Positions 49,519 to 57,346 of a stretch of DNA of 64,000 bases are shown one piece after another. The DNA comes from Amycolatopsis acidicola (lineage in GTDB: Bacteria > Actinomycetota > Actinomycetes > Mycobacteriales > Pseudonocardiaceae), in contig NZ_VMNW02000019.1 of NCBI RefSeq assembly GCF_007713735.2, positions 1 to 64,000 on the forward strand, written 5' to 3'. Within the stretch, counting starts at the first letter, position 1. Each line of letters starts with the position of its first letter. A program made the translations under genes and the position numbers. The notes below the pieces were generated by a model. That model did not search any database, had not been told where the DNA came from, and worked only from the letters and a program-made list of their open reading frames with translations.

Positions 49519-50157
49519 TCAGCCGGCGAGTACTTTTCCGTGCTGCCGCGCCACATTCTCGGCTTCGGCGTGCAGTTCCGCGGCCGCGTCCTTGAACTGG
49601 TCGAGCGCCGGGTTCACGCCGACGAGCGTGAACTCCTTGGTGACCACGCTCAGGTCGACGCGCCAGTTGTCGACGAGGATGCGTTCGATCCAGCCGATCG
49701 CGTGATCCCAGCCTTCCCGCGGGGTGCCGGGGGAGTAGTTGCCGCCGCGGACCGTCACGAGCACGCCCGGCTTGCCCGCGAGCGCGGGCTCGGTGCCGGG
49801 CGCCATCCGCGGGTCGGTGAACACGAGGTCGACCCAGGCCTTGAAATGCTGTGACACGCCGAAGTTGTAGAGCGGTACGGCGAACAGCAGCGCGTCCGCG
49901 TCGAGCAGCTCGCTGGTGATCTCCGCGGCGAGCGCGACCGCTTCGCGCTGCGCGGGCGTGCGCTCCGACTCCGGGGTCGCACCGGCGCCGACGGCGTTGG
50001 CCCAGGCGTCGGAGGGCAGGGGTTCGAGACCGATGTTCCTCGTCACGACCTGCTCGCCGGGGTGGGCCGCCCGCCACTCGCGCTCGACGATGTCGGCGAC
50101 CTCGCGGCTGTGCGATCCGTCGAGCCGGATGCTCGCGTCCAGGCGGAACAGGGACAT
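49519..50157 (-). CDS. azoR: FMN-dependent NADH-azoreductase (AzoR family)
   Basis: A 212-residue flavodoxin-fold quinone/azo reductase: LFRLDASIRLDGSHSREVAD forms the FMN-phosphate loop, ADALLFAVPLYNFGVSQHFK the flavin ring contact, VTVRGGNYSPGT and GWIERILVDN the rest. It probably detoxifies quinones. TGGAGG precedes the ATG. It is divergent from an HxlR regulator; HxlR proteins (YodB, CatR) often repress azoreductases in response to quinones, so this pair probably forms a quinone-stress switch. Confidence 0.9.
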   Translation of the reverse strand: MSLFRLDASIRLDGSHSREVADIVEREWRAAHPGEQVVTRNIGLEPLPSDAWANAVGAGATPESERTPAQREAVALAAEITSELLDADALLFAVPLYNFGVSQHFKAWVDLVFTDPRMAPGTEPALAGKPGVLVTVRGGNYSPGTPREGWDHAIGWIERILVDNWRVDLSVVTKEFTLVGVNPALDQFKDAAAELHAEAENVARQHGKVLAG

Positions 50158-50186
50158 GTCGTGCCTCCAGGGCTAGGTATGGAGAA

Positions 50187-50206
50187 GCTACTAGGAAAAA
50201 ACTAGC
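50187..50206. promoter_or_regulatory. dyad in the azoR/HxlR intergenic region, candidate HxlR operator
   Basis: GCTA (50187-50190) and TAGC (50203-50206) flank two CTAG cores around an A-rich centre (GGAAAAAA). The position between the divergent genes and the AT-rich dyad suit an HxlR site. The sequence is imperfect, so this is tentative. Confidence 0.4.
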
Positions 50207-50227
50207 ACAGGTCTTGGGGTCGGTACT

Positions 50228-50611
50228 ATGGCCTTCGTGACGGCCACCGAGCACGGCACGCTGTGCGACACCCAGGCGCTCGACTCCGCGCTGAACCGTG
50301 CCTTCGGTTTCCTGGGCAAGCGGTGGAATGGCGTCATCCTGGCCAGCCTCGCGCTGCGCGGCCCCGTGGGTTTCGCCGACCTGAAGCGGCAGGTCGGCAA
50401 GATCACCGACTCCGTGCTGTCGGACCGGCTCACCGAACTGGCGCTGACCGGTCTGGTCGTGCGGACCGTCTCGGACACCCGCCCGCCCACCGTGAGCTAC
50501 GAACTCACCCCGGCCGGCGTGAACCTCATCCCGGTCTTTCACCAGCTGGCCGCGTGGGCGGCGGAAAACCTGCCGGAGAAGGAGTGCTCGGCACATCCCT
50601 GCTCGAGTTGA
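50228..50611 (+). CDS. HxlR-family transcriptional regulator
   Basis: A 127-residue winged-helix protein typical of HxlR: ALNRAFGFLGKRWNGVILAS, then GFADLKRQVGKITDSVLSDR, the recognition helix region, and PTVSYELTPAGVNLIPVFHQ. It has Cys residues near both ends (LCDTQ, KECSAHPC), which could sense electrophiles as in YodB. GTG 50237 is an alternative start: a TACTAT box at 50224-50229 would give a leaderless transcript from it. Divergent from azoR. Confidence 0.88.
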   Translation: MAFVTATEHGTLCDTQALDSALNRAFGFLGKRWNGVILASLALRGPVGFADLKRQVGKITDSVLSDRLTELALTGLVVRTVSDTRPPTVSYELTPAGVNLIPVFHQLAAWAAENLPEKECSAHPCSS

Positions 50612-51121
50612 GGGTTCGGTTGTGCCGCCGTTAGGTTTGCGTCCGTGGATGCCGAGGTTTCGAAGAACGGCTTGATGCCTTGATGACCGCCCGCATCGCT
50701 CTTATCTTCTTCGGCGGCAGTTCTTCGGATCCGTCTCGGCAGATCTGGTGTTGCCCCCTGATGGCGGACTCGGGTTTGTGGAGTCGATGGCTTGGCGTCA
50801 GCCGACGGTGGCCTGATCTTTCGGCGGAATCCGCAGACTGGCGCTGCTGATGTCCCTCTGCACGGTTTCAGTCCCGGATGGTTCGCCGAACATCGGCCGC
50901 GCTGACGATGGTCTGCGCTGGGTTCTCTCGATCGTGGTCCGGCGCGTGGTTCCCCGCGATCTCGCGCAGCTGATGAACGGGACCTCGATCTTCAGCGCCT
51001 GAGGGTTGGTTGCCTCGGTCGCTGAGTGGGTCACAAGCCCGTCAGGGACCCGAATGACACGAGCGGCAGCCCCCGTGATCGAGGACTACCGCCCGGTTGC
51101 GCCGCCGGCCTGCGGCGACAA
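50612..51121. other. left chromosomal flank of the AICE, with remnant of an older element end
   Basis: No convincing gene. A minus-strand frame at 50798-51034 (78 residues, GTG start, VPFISCARSRGTTRRTTIER) has no ribosome-binding site or recognisable fold and may be a remnant. The end of the stretch, 51059-51094, matches the element's own right end (62828-62863) at 32 of 36 bases and at almost the same distance from the att core (63 versus 64 bp). Confidence 0.45.
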
Positions 51122-51168
51122 GCTGGAGCGGGCGACGGGAATCGAACCCGCGTAGCCAGTTTGGAAGA
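51122..51168. repeat. attL of the AICE
   Basis: 47 bp identical to 62892-62938, from GCTGGAGCGGGCGACGGG to TTTGGAAGA. It contains the tRNA-Gly 3' end, T-arm and anticodon-arm 3' half, but the rest of the tRNA is absent here. Confidence 0.92.
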
Positions 51169-51251
51169 TTTCGAGATGGCCGAGGATCACGGCGTTGACC
51201 TGCGGCTGGCGGGGTCTGGAGTGGCCCGTGTTGACCTTGGTTGACCGCCTC

Positions 51252-51271
51252 TAAGGGCACGTTGCGGGCAC
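51252..51271 (+). repeat. left copy of a 20-bp repeat, candidate integrase arm site
   Basis: TAAGGGCACGTTGCGGGCAC, identical to 62801-62820 at the other end of the element, in the same orientation. It contains two GGGCAC motifs, which fits an arm-type integrase binding site. Confidence 0.5.
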
Positions 51272-51434
51272 GCGCGATCCTCGTCGCGCAAGGGGCAGGC
51301 TCGTTGAGGCGCGAAGCCTCGGGGCGCAGCCGATCGGGCTCTGCATTAGTTGATCAACTCGTTACAGCGCGGTTGGTAATGCGCCGTTGGCGGCGAGCGA
51401 CCCTCGAAGGAGATCACTCAAGGGAGGTTTACGC

Positions 51435-51674
51435 GTGACTGAGAAGGACCGGCATGTGGTGCCGAATCCCGACGGCGGTTGGGATGTCAAGAAGCCCGAC
51501 GCTGATCGCTCAAGCGGCCACTATGAGACCCAACGGGATGCGACCAAGCGAGCGCGTGAGATTACCAGCAACACCGGCGGCGAGACGGTCATCCATCGAA
51601 AGGACGGCCGAATCCGGGACAAAGACACCTCTCCGCAGGGACACGACCCCAACCCGCCGAAAGACAAGCGATAG
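51435..51674 (+). CDS. DUF2188-domain protein
   Basis: A 79-residue basic protein: HVVPNPDGGWDVKKPDADRS opens the DUF2188 fold, SGHYETQRDATKRAREITSN gives its helix, and GGETVIHRKDGRIRDKDT the closing strands (VIHRKDGRI is typical). GTG 51435 follows GGGAGG. Such proteins are frequent on mobile elements and near restriction genes; their role is unknown. Confidence 0.75.
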   Translation: MTEKDRHVVPNPDGGWDVKKPDADRSSGHYETQRDATKRAREITSNTGGETVIHRKDGRIRDKDTSPQGHDPNPPKDKR

Positions 51675-52306
51675 CAACGCTAACGGCGTGAAGAGCGTGG
51701 GCATGCAGGCGCACCAGTCACACCGCACCGTTCCCGCGATCCACAGCCGCCCATAGCCGGGACGGGCGCCGTCAACCCTGTAACCGATCATGCCGAACTG
51801 GCGACGTACGTTCCGTGACCGGGCGGACGCAACGTAACCACCCGCGGCGTGATCGGCGCGAAGCGGGGTTGACGGCGTCTGGCCCGGCTTTGACCATCCG
51901 GCGATCGCGGGAATGGTGTGCCCTCCGGAGGCGGCTGGCTTTTGGTGCTTCCTGCCTTTCTTGTGCCGTCCCTGCGCCGCGCGCGGCGGCCGACGGCGTC
52001 CTGCGCGGTCGAGCCAAGCGGAGCGGGACAGCTCGACCGCGCGCCAGTTCGGCCCGCGCGCCCGCCCGCCAGGGCGGCTTGAAGACGTAAAGAAAGTTCT
52101 CACTGGATCGTCGTATCACAGTCGCTTTGTGTGGTCGTGGTCGGAATGGTCGCCCTAATGCACCACTGACCTAATCTGCGTTGCATCAGCTGAGCGTGTC
52201 TGAGCGCAGCACGCATCGGCTTAATCGGTGAAATCCGTTTGAGACTTGTTGATATTCTCGCTGGATGTGCGCCATTGTTAGGTCTTGGGTTTGGAGGGAT
52301 GCGGAC
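51675..52306. other. 630-bp gap upstream of the AT-rich cargo gene
   Basis: No supported gene. GC content falls sharply after about 52100. Open frames on both strands in 51770-52100 have no ribosome-binding site. The region before 52307 includes TTGAGA and GATATT elements that may serve as the promoter of the cargo gene, without a clean -35/-10 match. Confidence 0.4.
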
Positions 52307-53830
52307 GTGCAGTTTTCGGAGAAGTACGATATTCGTCGCCAGCAGGCTGACGACTGGCTGGATATCAGATTGTCATCCGACACAAATCTCGCGATCGACC
52401 CGTTTCTTATCTGGGAAAGTGGCGACGACTCCTTCTGGGGAAGTGCGCATGATCATTTGATTAATTTCTTTGATATGGTGTTCCAGTTGGTCAAGTCAGC
52501 TGGCGGCGATGAAGATCATCCAAACTGGAAGAAGGCGGCAGACTTATTGATATTCCCCGAGCCGGCCGAATTTTGCCTCGGTGTTGCTGAAGCCTCCCCT
52601 CTTGGATCTGGGTCGAATAAGGGTTTGCAGCAGGACATGTTGCAGGGAATTAAGGCTGCCTCTGACGTAGGTCTGAGCCAGATTGCACACATGGAGGCAA
52701 TCGCTCTATTTCAAGGCGGCATCGGGATGGACCGAATTGGCGACACGGTCTGCAACGTCTTGAAGACCTACTTCATCGAATACACCAAGCAAGTTTGCGT
52801 GCGCCACAGTATTCCAACTCGACGCCAGTTGGTCAGGAATGCAACGTGGTCGAGTGAGTATGCCCAGTGGGTAAATCAGTATCACGACCTTCCTGTCAAT
52901 AAAGTTACCTATATGCGCCAAGGTCGGTTTCGAGAGAAAGAGATACCGATCTTACTTACGCCGGACCGGTTTGTTCGCGATATCCCTTTTGTGAGCGCAA
53001 ATGATCATTGGAATTGGTCTTGGGTAAACATGGCGTCAGAGTTGCGACGTGATTTCAATTTCGACATCGCACGACGGGTCGCGCGGAAAGATAAAGCGCG
53101 TATGGCTCGGCTGCATCCTGACTCGGTGGTACTTTATCTAAGGGAGCTTGAGGACTCGCCCAAGGAGCCCTACCCGGTTTCTGAGGACCCTAAGATGCTA
53201 GTCAATCAAAAAGACTATGGCATCCAAATGATGGATTTAATCAGCAAACCGTTCATTCCGGAAAGTCGGGATCAGTTCGAGAAATTTGTGAACTCTATCG
53301 CATATTGGTATCAGCATGGAATTGAGCATCAGGATTCATGGTATCTACTGTGGGATAAGGCACGAGGTCGAAACGAGAGGGCGGCGCAAGTTTTGTTTCG
53401 AAACGTAGCGGTAAACTATTGCAGGGCTGCAAACGTTGACCTCACGGGTGAAGCAAATGCTGGGCAAGGGCCTGTCGATTTCAAGTTTTCTGCGGGATGG
53501 GGATCTCGCGCGCTCATCGAGGTCAAACTTGTGCGCAGTTCCAAATTTTGGGACGGCATATTGGCGCAGCAACCGAGATATCAACTTGCAGAAGGCGTCG
53601 AGTATGGAGTTTTTCTGGCGATTGCTTATACAGATGAAGAGCTAGCCATTAAGGGGAAACTTGATCGAGCCGCCGAAATTTCCTCCAGGCGTCACGGTGT
53701 CAAAATCCACCCGATTCTTGTGGATGCCAGAAAGAAGGAGTCGGCTTCGAATTTGCGCGACCGCGATGCTGCTCGCGAACTGCATGGCGGTGATCGGAAA
53801 AACTTTAGAAAAAGCGATGATGCGGATTAA
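52307..53830 (+). CDS. AT-rich cargo gene: putative PD-(D/E)XK nuclease-like defence protein
   Basis: A 507-residue protein of no family I can name with certainty. Its base composition (near 50% GC by eye) and codon use differ strongly from the neighbours, a sign of recent transfer. The N-terminal domain has the pattern DWLDIRLSSDTNLAIDPFLI, LLIFPEPAEFCLGVAEASPL and ALFQGGIGMDRIGDTVCNVL, recalling proteins seen in defence islands (from memory). The C-terminal third has a nuclease-like core: Asp391 in GQGPVDFKFS, then Glu405 and Lys407 in ALIEVKLVRSSKF, i.e. D-x13-E-x-K. GTG 52307 with GGAGGG upstream is chosen over ATG 52265. It converges on a small XRE gene 3 bp away. Confidence 0.7.
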   Translation: MQFSEKYDIRRQQADDWLDIRLSSDTNLAIDPFLIWESGDDSFWGSAHDHLINFFDMVFQLVKSAGGDEDHPNWKKAADLLIFPEPAEFCLGVAEASPLGSGSNKGLQQDMLQGIKAASDVGLSQIAHMEAIALFQGGIGMDRIGDTVCNVLKTYFIEYTKQVCVRHSIPTRRQLVRNATWSSEYAQWVNQYHDLPVNKVTYMRQGRFREKEIPILLTPDRFVRDIPFVSANDHWNWSWVNMASELRRDFNFDIARRVARKDKARMARLHPDSVVLYLRELEDSPKEPYPVSEDPKMLVNQKDYGIQMMDLISKPFIPESRDQFEKFVNSIAYWYQHGIEHQDSWYLLWDKARGRNERAAQVLFRNVAVNYCRAANVDLTGEANAGQGPVDFKFSAGWGSRALIEVKLVRSSKFWDGILAQQPRYQLAEGVEYGVFLAIAYTDEELAIKGKLDRAAEISSRRHGVKIHPILVDARKKESASNLRDRDAARELHGGDRKNFRKSDDAD

Positions 53831-53833
53831 TTG

Positions 53834-54082
53834 TCACTCTTTTGTTCGATTTTTTCTCATGAGGTCTAGAAATCTTGCGATATTAAAGCCGAGAACTTCG
53901 GTGATATGCTCTAGTTCGATAATATCCAGCCGTCGTTGCCCGGACTCGTACTTGCTCACGAACGACTGGGGCACCCCAAGTCGCTCGGCGACCTGCACTT
54001 GAGTCAACCCTGCCTCGTGCCTGAGTTCGCGCAGCAGCTCGCACACGCGCTGGTACTCGGCCGAGTAGATCGACTTCTCCAC
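53834..54082 (-). CDS. small XRE-family regulator
   Basis: An 82-residue HTH protein: CELLRELRHEAGLTQVQVAE and RLGVPQSFVSKYESGQRRLD form the complete Cro/C1 helix set, followed by IIELEHITEVLGFNIARFLD. The size is like R-M controller (C) proteins. The GTG at 54082 has no ribosome-binding site. Upstream lies a perfect 7-bp dyad, probably its operator. The start of the gene has high GC and its 3' end shares the AT-rich character of the convergent nuclease-like gene, so the two may travel together. Confidence 0.82.
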   Translation of the reverse strand: MEKSIYSAEYQRVCELLRELRHEAGLTQVQVAERLGVPQSFVSKYESGQRRLDIIELEHITEVLGFNIARFLDLMRKNRTKE

Positions 54083-54110
54083 GGGATGAGCCGACCGCAG
54101 TACTTGCCAA

Positions 54111-54127
54111 TATCCCAAGATGGGATA
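54111..54127. promoter_or_regulatory. perfect dyad upstream of the XRE gene, candidate autoregulatory operator
   Basis: TATCCCA-AGA-TGGGATA, a perfect 7-bp inverted repeat with 3-bp spacer, 28 bp upstream of the XRE start. No second copy was noticed in the element. Confidence 0.6.
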
Positions 54128-54326
54128 CGCTGTGTGTCGCGTCCTGGTGCGGCAGGTCTTGATCCTGCGGGGAGCACGGCGCTGGGAACTCCCGTGGGAG
54201 GCGGGGCCGCTCCGTGGTTCGCGCTCGGCGTTTGGCCTGGTCGGTGGATACCGGCGTTGGGGTGAGCTGGGTGTGGCGGTTGGCGGCAGTTGGAAGTCCA
54301 CTGCAACCACACCGGAGGTATGTGAA

Positions 54327-54632
54327 ATGTCGATCCCGTTCGAGCCCGGGCCGGTCGGCTACGTGTACGAGCAGGTGGCCGCTCACCTGGAGCAGCGGAT
54401 CAGGTCTGGCGAGCTGCCGCCCAACCGGCCGTTGCCGTCAGAGAAGGGGCTGTCGCACGAGTACGGGGTGTCGCTGGGGACGTCGCGGCACGCGGTGCGT
54501 CTGCTGAGCTTCCGCGGCCTGGTGAAGGTCATCCGCAGCAAGGGTGTCTACGTGATGCCGTTGCCCGGGTCAGGTGATGGCGAGCAGGTCACGCCCGAGA
54601 CCGGCTGCACGTGTGAGCGGCAATTGCCGTGA
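54327..54632 (+). CDS. short GntR-family regulator (KorSA-like position)
   Basis: A 101-residue protein that is almost only a GntR winged HTH: YVYEQVAAHLEQRIRSGELP, PSEKGLSHEYGVSLGTSRHA and LVKVIRSKGVYVMPL. GGAGG stands 8 bp before the ATG. AICEs of the pSAM2 group carry a GntR repressor (KorSA) that controls replication and transfer; this gene is a candidate for that role, though it lacks an effector domain. Confidence 0.8.
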   Translation: MSIPFEPGPVGYVYEQVAAHLEQRIRSGELPPNRPLPSEKGLSHEYGVSLGTSRHAVRLLSFRGLVKVIRSKGVYVMPLPGSGDGEQVTPETGCTCERQLP

Positions 54633-54788
54633 GCTGGCGCTTCCGAGCCTGAGACCCCGATACGTCAAGACCCCGGCCGCTTGAACCTGAGGCGTGCCGG
54701 GGTCTTCGTATCTCGATGGATCGAGGCCGGCGGAGGTTCCGCTCGTTCGGCCGCCGTGAGGCGCGCGGATCTTCGGTACGGTCGGCCT

Positions 54789-55328
54789 GTGTCGTGGGTG
54801 AGCTGGGCGCATGATGTCGCGGCCGAGAAGCTGGCGGAGTCGCTCCCGCGCCGCTGGTCGCATGTCCAAGGGGTGGCCAAGCGGGCGCGTGAGCTCAAGG
54901 ACACGCCGGGCGTCGATGCTGAGTTGGTCGAGGTGGCCGCGCTGCTGCATGACGTGGGCTACGCGCCCGATCTTGCCGTCGTGAGCTTCCATCCGGTCGA
55001 CGGAGCGCGCTACCTGCAGTCGATCGACGCGCCGGGCCGGGTGGTGCACATGGTGGCGTACCACTCGGCGGCTCGGCAGGACGCCGAAGTGCTCGGCCTG
55101 GAACATCTGCTCGACGCCTACGAGGACGAGTTATCGCCGGAACGCGATGCGCTGTGGTGGGCCGACATGACGACCGGGCCGGATGGGCAGACGTTCACGT
55201 TCCAGGAGCGCATGGCCGAGGTGAAGGAGCGCTACGGCGCCGAGCACCCGGTCAGCCGGGCTATCGACCGCTCTTGGGATGACCGGCTGGCGGCCGTCGA
55301 GCGGACCGAGGCCCGGCGGGATCACTGA
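54789..55328 (+). CDS. HD-domain phosphohydrolase-like protein
   Basis: A 179-residue HD protein: SHVQGVAKRARELKD supplies the first His, VAALLHDVGYAPDL the HD pair, and SFHPVDGARYL with VAYHSA further His residues, ending in DLLARE-like helices (EERMAEVKERYG region). HD proteins hydrolyse nucleotides or cyclic nucleotides; the substrate here is unknown. GTG 54789 is the start that gives the family N-terminus. It occurs beside HTH-DUF5919 and Nudix genes, a set seen in other actinobacterial mobile elements. It overlaps the convergent Nudix gene by 7 bp. Confidence 0.8.
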   Translation: MSWVSWAHDVAAEKLAESLPRRWSHVQGVAKRARELKDTPGVDAELVEVAALLHDVGYAPDLAVVSFHPVDGARYLQSIDAPGRVVHMVAYHSAARQDAEVLGLEHLLDAYEDELSPERDALWWADMTTGPDGQTFTFQERMAEVKERYGAEHPVSRAIDRSWDDRLAAVERTEARRDH

Positions 55329-55792
55329 AAGAACGCGGTCTCCCGGCGTTCGAAGCCGTGCTGGATGCGCAGCCGGATCGAGGGGTGGATGTTCAGCTCC
55401 CCGATGCGCTCGCGTGGCACCCAGTGGACTTCCTTGCTCTCCGAGCTGGTGCGCAGCTCCCCGCCCGTCGGTCGGGCGCGGAAGCAGATCGAGAACTCCT
55501 GGCGTACTTCGCCGTCGTCGTAGGCGATGACGTGGCGCGGGTTCGAGTAGGCGCCGATCAGCTCGGTGACCTCGACCGTGATCCCCGTTTCCTCCCACAC
55601 CTCCCGCACGAGCGCTTCGCTGAGCGTCTCGCCGAGTTCGAGGTTGCCGCCGGGGAGCGCGTAGAGATCGTTGTCGGTACGGCGGATCATCAGTAGCTCG
55701 CTGCGCTCGTTCACCGTGAAGGCGCTGACGGCTACGCCGATGCTGTTGGCCTTGGGGGCGTTGGGGTCGTTGAAGTAGTCAGTTCGCGTCAA
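55322..55792 (-). CDS. Nudix hydrolase, candidate Pif-like immunity factor
   Basis: A 156-residue Nudix protein with a perfect Nudix box: Gly-x5-Glu-x7-Arg-Glu-x2-Glu-Glu-x-Gly in the segment GGNLELGETLSEALV then REVWEETGI. The start is TTG 55792, since GAGG lies 6 bp upstream and no ATG or GTG precedes the domain; it overlaps the HTH-DUF5919 gene by 14 bp. In pSAM2 the immunity factor Pif carries a Nudix motif and blocks redundant transfer between donor cells. The same role here is inferred from element type and position. Confidence 0.78.
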   Translation of the reverse strand: MTRTDYFNDPNAPKANSIGVAVSAFTVNERSELLMIRRTDNDLYALPGGNLELGETLSEALVREVWEETGITVEVTELIGAYSNPRHVIAYDDGEVRQEFSICFRARPTGGELRTSSESKEVHWVPRERIGELNIHPSIRLRIQHGFERRETAFFQ

Positions 55793-56546
55793 GGTCGGCC
55801 TCTTCGAGCGTGGCGGGCTTCGCGGTCTTCCAGACCTCTTCGAAGCTGCGGGCGTAGGTGTCGAACAGGCTGCCCGAGGACAACCGGCGGAGGTGCATGG
55901 CCGGGGCGTGTGCGCCCTGGACGCCATACACGTGCGTGTTGATGATCATCTCGTTATCGAGCCGGAAAATCGAGTTGTACAAGGTTGTCCGGTGGAACCG
56001 GATTTCGGGACCGTCCACTTGGAACAGTGGACGGTAGAACGCCAGGGCGTTGCGGATGCGGGCGGCGAGCGTATGTCGGCCGAGTCGTTCTTCCTCGCTG
56101 CGCAAGGCCACCTCAGGGCTTGCGGGGTCGCCGAAGATCAGGCGGATGTTGCATCCGTTCTGGGATCGCTCCACCAGTGATCGCACGAAGTCCGGGCGCT
56201 CCACCAGAAAAAGTCCAGCGTGTACGAGGATGTCCATCCGTTCCTTGGCGTCGCCGAGGACTCGGTCCCACAGTTGGGTGGGAATCGCGTTGCGGTGCGG
56301 GAAGAACGTCACCAGCTCCGACTGGCTCACTGTCGTGGCGTCCTCGGCGCTGAGCGCGTCGGGCCACAGATAGGTTTCTGTCGTGTGCAGGCGCGCGGCG
56401 ATGCGTCCTCGGTACTTGCGGTAGGGAACCCGGCCCCTCGTGATCCACCGCTCGACCGTCTTCGGGTCCACCTCCAGCTCGGCCGCCAACGTGTCGGCTG
56501 GAACGCCCGCCGCCGACAAAGCGTCGCGAAGTCGTTCATTCCCCAT
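55779..56546 (-). CDS. HTH regulator with DUF5919-type C-terminal domain
   Basis: A 255-residue protein: N-terminal HTH (LRDALSAAGVPADTLAAELE, then DPKTVERWITRGRVPYRKYR) and a C-terminal domain beginning LWDRVLGDAKERMDILVHAG and containing GCNIRLIFGDPASPEV and FHRTTLYNSIFRLDNEMIIN, which resembles a phospholipase-D-like fold without the catalytic HKD pair. ATG 56546 is preferred over GTG 56564, but neither has a good ribosome-binding site. Overlaps the Nudix gene, so both are expressed together. Such regulators are common in AICEs and may act as the Pra-type or repressor switch. Confidence 0.75.
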   Translation of the reverse strand: MGNERLRDALSAAGVPADTLAAELEVDPKTVERWITRGRVPYRKYRGRIAARLHTTETYLWPDALSAEDATTVSQSELVTFFPHRNAIPTQLWDRVLGDAKERMDILVHAGLFLVERPDFVRSLVERSQNGCNIRLIFGDPASPEVALRSEEERLGRHTLAARIRNALAFYRPLFQVDGPEIRFHRTTLYNSIFRLDNEMIINTHVYGVQGAHAPAMHLRRLSSGSLFDTYARSFEEVWKTAKPATLEEADLDAN

Positions 56547-56701
56547 AGGGACGACTTTAGCCACGTGAAGACGTCCTGAGAAGTCCTTCTGTGTGGTGAA
56601 GTGGTCCCCGCCTTTCGAGAGATCTTGGCCCTACACACCGCTTCATACCGCGACCCACAGCGGGCGGTGGAACCAAGTAACTGCCTTGGAGGGCAACAGA
56701 G

Positions 56702-57031
56702 ATGCGATTGATGATCGACACTACTCAGGTCACGTTCACGGTCGGGCGTGAGGCCCAGCCGAAGACGGACCAGAACGGTGTGCAGCGTGTCGAGCGCAGC
56801 ACGAACATTCCCATGTGGTCTGTGCAGCTGGTTGCGATGGACAACGGCGGGGCTGAGGTGATCAGCGTGACTGTGGCGGCTCCCGCGCCGCCGAAGGTCT
56901 CGATTGGTTCGCCGGTCGTCCCGGTGGAGTTGCAGGCGATTCCGTGGGCGCAGAACGGCCGCAACGGAGTGGCGTTTCGTGCGAGCGACATCAAAGCTGT
57001 GACCGGCTCGAAGTCCTCGGCGGCTTCTTGA
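56702..57031 (+). CDS. SCO3933-family regulatory protein
   Basis: A 109-residue protein of the family found in Streptomyces AICEs: VDTT-like opening (LMIDTTQVTFTVGREAQPKT), MWSVQLVAMDNGGAEVISVT and the conserved ending LQAIPWAQNGRNGVAFRASD. It has no HTH that I can see; the regulatory label comes from the family name. TTGGAGGG precedes the ATG. It begins the rightward run of transfer and replication genes. Confidence 0.78.
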   Translation: MRLMIDTTQVTFTVGREAQPKTDQNGVQRVERSTNIPMWSVQLVAMDNGGAEVISVTVAAPAPPKVSIGSPVVPVELQAIPWAQNGRNGVAFRASDIKAVTGSKSSAAS

Positions 57032-57063
57032 GCCACCCCAACGGAAGCACCGAGGAGCAACCT

Positions 57064-57258
57064 GTGCTCAACGACGACGTGCAATATCCGGTCAAACCCC
57101 TGGAAGAGAACAACGATCCGCGGTTCACTTTCGGGCTGCTGCTCGACGTAGCAGCCGTGCTTCAGGAGCAGGGCTATCCGAGAATCCGTACCGGCGCGGA
57201 CCTCATCCGCCTCCGGCAGGCGCTCTGGTCCTTTTTGTACAGCACCAATTCTGTCTGA
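57064..57258 (+). CDS. small AICE hypothetical protein
   Basis: A 64-residue acidic-to-neutral protein starting at GTG 57064 behind GAGGAG. It reads LNDDVQYPVKPLEENNDPRF, then TFGLLLDVAAVLQEQGYPRI and a helical end (ADLIRLRQALWSFLYS). No domain recognised. It lies 32 bp after the SCO3933-type gene and 88 bp before the membrane protein in the same orientation, so it is part of the transfer operon. Confidence 0.6.
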   Translation: MLNDDVQYPVKPLEENNDPRFTFGLLLDVAAVLQEQGYPRIRTGADLIRLRQALWSFLYSTNSV

Positions 57259-57346
57259 TCACGAGTGACACGGGGCCGGTCCGGTTCTTGGCGGTTCCTG
57301 CCCGGCCCCGCGTCGCCCACCAACTCTGTCTTGGAGGACGAGAGTC

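Noticed and set aside
50798..51034. 78-residue minus-strand gene left of the AICE
   Set aside because: No ribosome-binding site, GTG start and no recognisable fold. Kept only as a possible remnant in the flank description.
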